Source: JAYEMH01 sp034717985 [NCBI: Candidatus Ratteibacteria bacterium] (GTDB lineage: Bacteria > CAZDME01 > JAYEMH01). Taken from it: a stretch of 9,641 bases of DNA. A program made the translations under genes and the position numbers. The notes below the pieces were generated by a model that worked only from the letters and a program-made list of their open reading frames with translations, was not told the origin of the DNA and made no database searches. How positions within the stretch are numbered: the stretch's first letter is position 1; each line of letters starts with the position of its first letter. Below are positions 6,707 through 9,641 of the stretch, in pieces. The stretch covers positions 8,688-18,328 of the forward strand of contig JAYEMH010000003.1 in NCBI GenBank assembly GCA_034717985.1. Direction: 5' to 3'.

Positions 6707-7021
6707 TTACACCTTTATCGGCTCTCCGCATTTCTTGCAATATCTTTCCCTGCTTCCGTCATCCAAAAATCTTTTTCCGACCCGGGTAGTACGGCTGCAT
6801 CGGGCGCAGAAAACCTGAAGGTTAGAGCAATTAATCGAAGTTTCTTTATCAATAATTCCGCCTTTCTGCTGTTTAGCCGAAGGCCGCAGATGTTTTTTTG
6901 CCAGATTAATCCCTTCAACAATCGCCCGGTTTTTATCTTTCAACACCCAGAGCACCTTGCCGGCCTTGCCCCTGTCCTTTCCGGAAATAACCTTTACCAT
7001 ATCATCTTTTTTAATTTTCAT
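6707..7021 (-). CDS. rplX: 50S ribosomal protein L24
   Basis: L24 is an assembly initiator that binds the 5' domain of 23S rRNA close to the peptide exit. The frame is open to a TTG at 7027, but ATG at 7019-7021 is preferred because it gives the usual start [23 protein letters not shown], a KOW motif, and 104 residues. Further landmarks are [13 protein letters not shown] (35-47). Cys72/Cys75 (CARC) and Cys95/Cys98 (CKKC) are likely zinc ligands, as in many bacterial L24 proteins. The ribosome-binding site is modest (GGA 8 nt upstream). It is 30 nt after rplN. Confidence 0.97.
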   Translation of the reverse strand: MKIKKDDMVKVISGKDRGKAGKVLWVLKDKNRAIVEGINLAKKHLRPSAKQQKGGIIDKETSINCSNLQVFCARCSRTTRVGKRFLDDGSRERYCKKCGEPIKV

Positions 7022-7051
7022 TGTCAATATCCGTCTTGAAATGCTTAACTA

Positions 7052-7420
7052 TTAGACTACCTCCGGAGCTAAAGAAATAATTTTCATAAATTTCTTTTCT
7101 CTTAGTTCCCGGGCAACCGGACCGAAGACGCGAGTCCCCTTTGGCTCGCCCTGATCGTTAATAATAACCGCCGCATTAGTGTCAAACCTGAGATAGGTTC
7201 CATCCGGCCTTCTGATTTCCTTATGGGTTCTTACAATCACCGCTTTAACTACCTCTCCGGCTTTGGTAGCCCCATCAGGAATTGACTCTCTGACCGAAGC
7301 AACTATAACATCGCCAACCCCGGCATAGCGTCTTTTCGTCCCTCCGAGAACTCGTATGCAGCGGATCTTTCGCGCCCCGGTATTGTCAGCAACGTTGAGA
7401 TAGGAATGCAGCTGGATCAT
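7052..7420 (-). CDS. rplN: 50S ribosomal protein L14
   Basis: L14 lies at the subunit interface, forms bridges to 16S rRNA, and is the docking site of silencing factor RsfS in many bacteria. The 122-residue product is exactly the usual length. It begins [20 protein letters not shown] and contains [13 protein letters not shown] (34-46), [22 protein letters not shown] (59-80), NAAVIIND (82-89), and [28 protein letters not shown] at the end. The ATG lies 1 nt after the rpsQ stop without an obvious Shine-Dalgarno, so translation is probably coupled to rpsQ. Confidence 0.98.
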   Translation of the reverse strand: MIQLHSYLNVADNTGARKIRCIRVLGGTKRRYAGVGDVIVASVRESIPDGATKAGEVVKAVIVRTHKEIRRPDGTYLRFDTNAAVIINDQGEPKGTRVFGPVARELREKKFMKIISLAPEVV

Positions 7421-7421
7421 T

Positions 7422-7685
7422 TTATTCTGAAGCCTTCTCTAATACGACGGCCACCCGCCACATTTTATCTTTGCTCAGAGGGCGGGTTTCCGCAATTCTT
7501 ACCTTATCGCCTAACCGGGCTTTATTTTCAGGATTATGCGCTTTGAATTTATTGCTCTTTTTGATGCGCTTTTTAAGAAGAGGGTGGAGGAATAATCTTT
7601 CTACCTTTACCACCACCGTTTTCTCCATTTTGTCGCTGGTAACAATTCCTATTTTTGTTTTTCGCGTTCCTCTTTTGCTCGTCAT
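7422..7685 (-). CDS. rpsQ: 30S ribosomal protein S17
   Basis: S17 is a primary 16S rRNA binder with an OB fold, acting early in 30S assembly. The 87-residue product contains [27 protein letters not shown] (13-39), [36 protein letters not shown] (48-83) and a short tail. The ATG overlaps the rpmC stop as ATGA (4-nt overlap), typical of coupled translation. The length is normal and nothing is odd. Confidence 0.98.
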   Translation of the reverse strand: MTSKRGTRKTKIGIVTSDKMEKTVVVKVERLFLHPLLKKRIKKSNKFKAHNPENKARLGDKVRIAETRPLSKDKMWRVAVVLEKASE

Positions 7686-7876
7686 TTTTCTGATTTTCTT
7701 TCTTTTATAATGGTTCTTATTCGCGCAATATCTTTTTTGATAATCCGAATCTGGCGATGCTTTTTCAACTGGCCGCTTCTCACCTGCTGCCTAATTTTAT
7801 AAAGTTCGGCCTCCTTCTCACGCAGTTTCAGCGCCGTTTCTTCCTCGGTAAAATTACGAATTTCAGCCGGCTTCAT
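7682..7876 (-). CDS. rpmC: 50S ribosomal protein L29
   Basis: L29 is a two-helix protein beside the peptide exit tunnel, near the docking site for trigger factor and SRP. The ORF is open to a TTG at 7903 inside rplP, but ATG at 7874-7876 gives the canonical start [20 protein letters not shown] and 64 residues, the usual length. Later landmarks are [34 protein letters not shown] in the rplP stop region lies about 10 nt upstream. It starts 7 nt after rplP and ends in a 4-nt overlap with rpsQ. Confidence 0.97.
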   Translation of the reverse strand: MKPAEIRNFTEEETALKLREKEAELYKIRQQVRSGQLKKHRQIRIIKKDIARIRTIIKERKSEK

Positions 7877-7883
7877 AAAACCG

Positions 7884-8297
7884 TTACTCCCCCCTGGAAA
7901 CAAACCGGCAATGAATGGGCAGCTTGTTTGCCGCTAACCTCATCGCCTCTCTGGCCAGTTCTTCAGAAAGCCCTTCAATTTCAAAAACTATCCTGCCCGG
8001 TTTAACTACGGCAACCCAGCCTTCGGGCGCCCCCTTGCCTTTACCCATTCTGGTTTCGGCCGGTTTTTTGGTAACCGGCTTATTAGGAAACAACCTTATC
8101 CAAAGCTTTCCTCCTTTTTGCACATGGCGGCTGATAGCCACCCGAGCCGCTTCAATCTGCTGACTGCTAATCCAGGCCGGTTCCAAAACCTGCAGGCCAA
8201 AGGAGCCAAAATGAAGAGTCGCACCCCGGGTTGCCTTTCCTTTTCGGCGGCCCCGGTGGAGCTTGCGGAATTTTACCCTTTTAGGCATCAAAAGCAT
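7884..8297 (-). CDS. rplP: 50S ribosomal protein L16
   Basis: L16 sits near the A site and helps shape the binding site for aminoacyl-tRNA on the large subunit. The 137-residue product begins [20 protein letters not shown] and carries the signature [37 protein letters not shown] (65-101). The second ATG (8286-8288) would remove three residues. The first (8295-8297) is kept because AGG lies 10 nt upstream and MLMPKR-type starts are usual. A 38-nt gap containing a heptamer tandem separates it from rpsC. Confidence 0.98.
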   Translation of the reverse strand: MLLMPKRVKFRKLHRGRRKGKATRGATLHFGSFGLQVLEPAWISSQQIEAARVAISRHVQKGGKLWIRLFPNKPVTKKPAETRMGKGKGAPEGWVAVVKPGRIVFEIEGLSEELAREAMRLAANKLPIHCRFVSRGE

Positions 8298-8318
8298 GAT
8301 TATCTTACCTATAAGTCA

Positions 8319-8339
8319 ATGCTAAACGCTAAATTCTAA
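8319..8339 (-). repeat. Three tandem TTAGNNT heptamers over the rpsC stop
   Basis: On the minus strand TTAGAAT, TTAGCGT and TTAGCAT follow each other without gaps. The first unit contains the rpsC stop codon TAG. The array occupies most of the rpsC-rplP spacer. Confidence 0.6.
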
Positions 8340-9022
8340 ATTTGTTTTTTCGTTTCCCGTCTACCTTCTGTCTTTTCCCGTTTTCCTCCCTCTTTTCTCT
8401 CTTCTTCTTGCTCCTGATAAATCCAAACTTTCACACCAATAGTTCCATAAGTCGTATGCGATTCGGCAAAGCCATACTTAACCTTAGCCGCTATAGTATG
8501 CAGGGGAATTTTACCTTCCTTAACACTTTCCGTCCGGGCAATTTCTGTCCCTCCCAATCGCCCTGAACATATAATTTTTATTCCGTCGCCGCCCCGCTGC
8601 ATTGTCTGGCTAACCGCTCTTTTCATCACCCGGCGGAAAGGAAGTCTTTTTTTGAACTGTAGAGCAATTCCCTCCGCTACCAGTTGGGGATGCAATTCCG
8701 GTTTATTTATTTCCTGAATATTAATGGAAATTTGCTTGTTAGTCATCTTTTGCAATTCGTCCCTGAGGCGGTCGATGTCGCTGCCTTTTTTTCCGATGAC
8801 TACTCCCGGACGGGCAGTATGAATATCAACGCGCAGCTTTTTATCCGTTTTTTCAAGCACGATTTTACCTACCCCGGCAAAGGATAAACTTTCCTTTATA
8901 AAATCTCTAATTTTAAGATCCTCTTGTAAAAAAAACCGGTGGTGTTTTTTAGCAAACCAGCGTGAATCCCAATCTTTGGTTACCACAAGTCTGAAACTTT
9001 TAGGATTTACTTTTTGTCCCAT
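8336..9022 (-). CDS. rpsC: 30S ribosomal protein S3, with a repeat-like charged tail
   Basis: S3 lies in the head of the small subunit at the mRNA entry tunnel, with helicase-related arginines and lysines. The 228-residue product begins MGQKVNPKSFRL. It has the KH type 2 domain with RPGVVIGKKGSDIDRLRDEL (71-90; GKKG loop at 77-80) and the C-terminal domain with RVMKRAVSQTMQRGGDGIKI (131-150), SGRLGGTEIARTE (153-165) and YGTIGVKVWIY (192-202). Residues 203-228 form a very charged tail containing a 7-residue near-repeat, KREKTEG then RRETKKQ. The ATG overlaps the rplV end by 23 nt; the upstream AAGG is weak. The S3 call is certain and the origin of the tail is open. Confidence 0.98.
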   Translation of the reverse strand: MGQKVNPKSFRLVVTKDWDSRWFAKKHHRFFLQEDLKIRDFIKESLSFAGVGKIVLEKTDKKLRVDIHTARPGVVIGKKGSDIDRLRDELQKMTNKQISINIQEINKPELHPQLVAEGIALQFKKRLPFRRVMKRAVSQTMQRGGDGIKIICSGRLGGTEIARTESVKEGKIPLHTIAAKVKYGFAESHTTYGTIGVKVWIYQEQEEERKEGGKREKTEGRRETKKQI

Positions 9023-9491
9023 AACTTTTCGCCTTTAGTTTTGAACTTGTACAGATTATTACACTAATATGAGAAGTCCTTTTCAAATATCGGTCTGCCC
9101 TCCCCATAGCCCGGGGACGAATTCTCTTCCAGCGGACCCCTTCATTAGCCAGAACCTTAGAGACATATAAATCTTTATCTTCCACCTTTTCTTTCTGTTT
9201 GGCATTGGCTACGGCAGATTTAAGAACTTTGCTGACAATTTTTGAACTCCGCTGGGGAAGACTATCTAAAATCTCAAAAGCCTTGGGAATATTTTGTCTT
9301 CGGATTAAATTGATTACCGGCCTCACCTTGCGTGGAGAAATACGCACAAACCGGGCAATCGCTCTTGCCTCCACCTCTTTTACTGCTTCTGCCTTCTGCT
9401 TGCCCTGAACCCGACGTGGTTCAGCGGGCTTGCCCTGTCGAAGAGGTTTCTGTTTTCTTTCTTTTAGTTTCTCCTTTGCACCTTTTGCCAC
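9000..9491 (-). CDS. rplV: 50S ribosomal protein L22, extended at both ends
   Basis: L22 lines the peptide exit tunnel with a long beta-hairpin and contacts several 23S domains. The canonical core runs from about residue 41 (EARAIARFVRISPRKVRPVI) through KIVSKVLKSAVANA to the tunnel hairpin KRIRPRAMGRADRYLKRTSHI (122-142). The 163 residues exceed the common 110-115. About 40 lysine- and glutamine-rich residues precede the core, and about 17 follow it, running into rpsC. The chosen GTG (9489-9491) has AAGGAG 10 nt upstream. GTG at 9372-9374 would give the textbook start MEARAIARF and 124 residues, but has no well-spaced Shine-Dalgarno and would leave a 142-nt gap after rpsS. Residues 16-32 are encoded by a palindromic repeat. 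The family is certain and the start is not. Confidence 0.95.
   Translation of the reverse strand: MAKGAKEKLKERKQKPLRQGKPAEPRRVQGKQKAEAVKEVEARAIARFVRISPRKVRPVINLIRRQNIPKAFEILDSLPQRSSKIVSKVLKSAVANAKQKEKVEDKDLYVSKVLANEGVRWKRIRPRAMGRADRYLKRTSHISVIICTSSKLKAKSYGTKSKS
9398..9446. repeat. Palindromic repeat element inside the rplV 5' end
   Basis: GCTTGCCCTG occurs twice on the plus strand (9398-9407 and 9428-9437). Between them, CTGAACC (9405-9411) and GGTTCAG (9418-9424) form a perfect 7-bp hairpin with a 6-nt loop; TGTCGAAGAGG follows. From memory this resembles short palindromic repeats of the GCCCTGAGC...GTCGAAGG type found scattered in many environmental bacterial genomes. In the rplV frame it encodes residues 16-32, with no stop. 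Confidence 0.65.
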
Positions 9492-9501
9492 TTACTATTC
9501 A

Positions 9502-9507
9502 CTCCTT
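9502..9507 (-). promoter_or_regulatory. Ribosome-binding site for the long form of rplV
   Basis: AAGGAG on the minus strand between the rpsS stop and the GTG at 9489-9491, with a 10-nt spacer. It is the best Shine-Dalgarno near rplV and argues for the extended L22. Confidence 0.6.
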
Positions 9508-9516
9508 ATACGATTT

Positions 9517-9641
9517 TTAGGTCTTATCCAATGACCTTTCTGTATGGGAACCGTGTCTTCTAAACACCCTGGTCGGCGAAAATTCTCCTAAATAATGACC
9601 CACCATATCCTCGGTTACCCGCACCGGTATAAATTTATTCC
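9517..9641 (-). CDS. rpsS: 30S ribosomal protein S19, C-terminal part (cut by window edge)
   Basis: S19 is in the head of the small subunit, in complex with S13, and bridges to the large subunit. Only the last 40 residues are visible: [20 protein letters not shown], then [20 protein letters not shown] and [22 protein letters not shown] is the diagnostic C-terminal signature of the family. It precedes rplV by 25 nt, as expected in the S10 operon, where rplB normally lies upstream. The N-terminal half is outside the window. Confidence 0.96.
   Translation of the reverse strand, partial: NKFIPVRVTEDMVGHYLGEFSPTRVFRRHGSHTERSLDKT

Noticed and set aside
6715-6921. 68-residue minus-strand ORF overlapping rplX in another frame
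   Set aside because: Out-of-frame shadow of rplX.

Overview
This window is a bacterial ribosomal-protein superoperon, read entirely on the minus strand. It runs from the 3' part of the S10 operon, through the complete spc operon, to the first gene of the alpha operon. In transcription order (high to low coordinates) it holds rpsS (3' end only), rplV, rpsC, rplP, rpmC, rpsQ, rplN, rplX, rplE, rpsN, rpsH, rplF, rplR, rpsE, rplO, secY, adk, map, infA, rpmJ and rpsM (5' end only). The order is the canonical bacterial one, except that rpmD (L30) is missing between rpsE and rplO. I see no RNA genes, CRISPR arrays, transposases or prophage genes.

The genes are packed tightly. Most junctions are 0-38 nt or short overlaps (ATGA at rpmC/rpsQ, TAATG at rplR/rpsE, 20 nt at rpsE/rplO, 23 nt at rplV/rpsC), so a single polycistronic message with translational coupling is likely. 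The one real intergenic gap is the 268 bp between rpmJ and rpsM, and it is filled by an inverted array of a 9-mer. Functionally the cluster supplies parts of both ribosomal subunits, initiation factor IF1, the SecY channel, adenylate kinase and the methionine aminopeptidase that trims nascent chains.

The proteins are clearly bacterial. S14 is the short zinc-binding form, L36 keeps its CCCH zinc ligands, and adenylate kinase has a four-cysteine LID. Loss of L30 and the style of the intergenic repeats suggest an uncultivated lineage known from metagenomes rather than a model group. I cannot assign a phylum from this window.

No new gene system is present. The points worth a second look are: (1) adk has no ATG, GTG or TTG that could keep its P-loop and appears to start at ATT, in the same frame as and just after the secY stop; (2) repeat-like sequence of several types sits at gene boundaries, including the 9-mer array before rpsM, a palindromic element apparently translated into the L22 N-terminus, and a purine-rich tail plus a heptamer tandem at the end of rpsC; (3) rpmD is absent. 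Several starts were moved from the longest ORF using ribosome-binding sites and family alignments recalled from memory (rplO, rplX, rpmC, adk).
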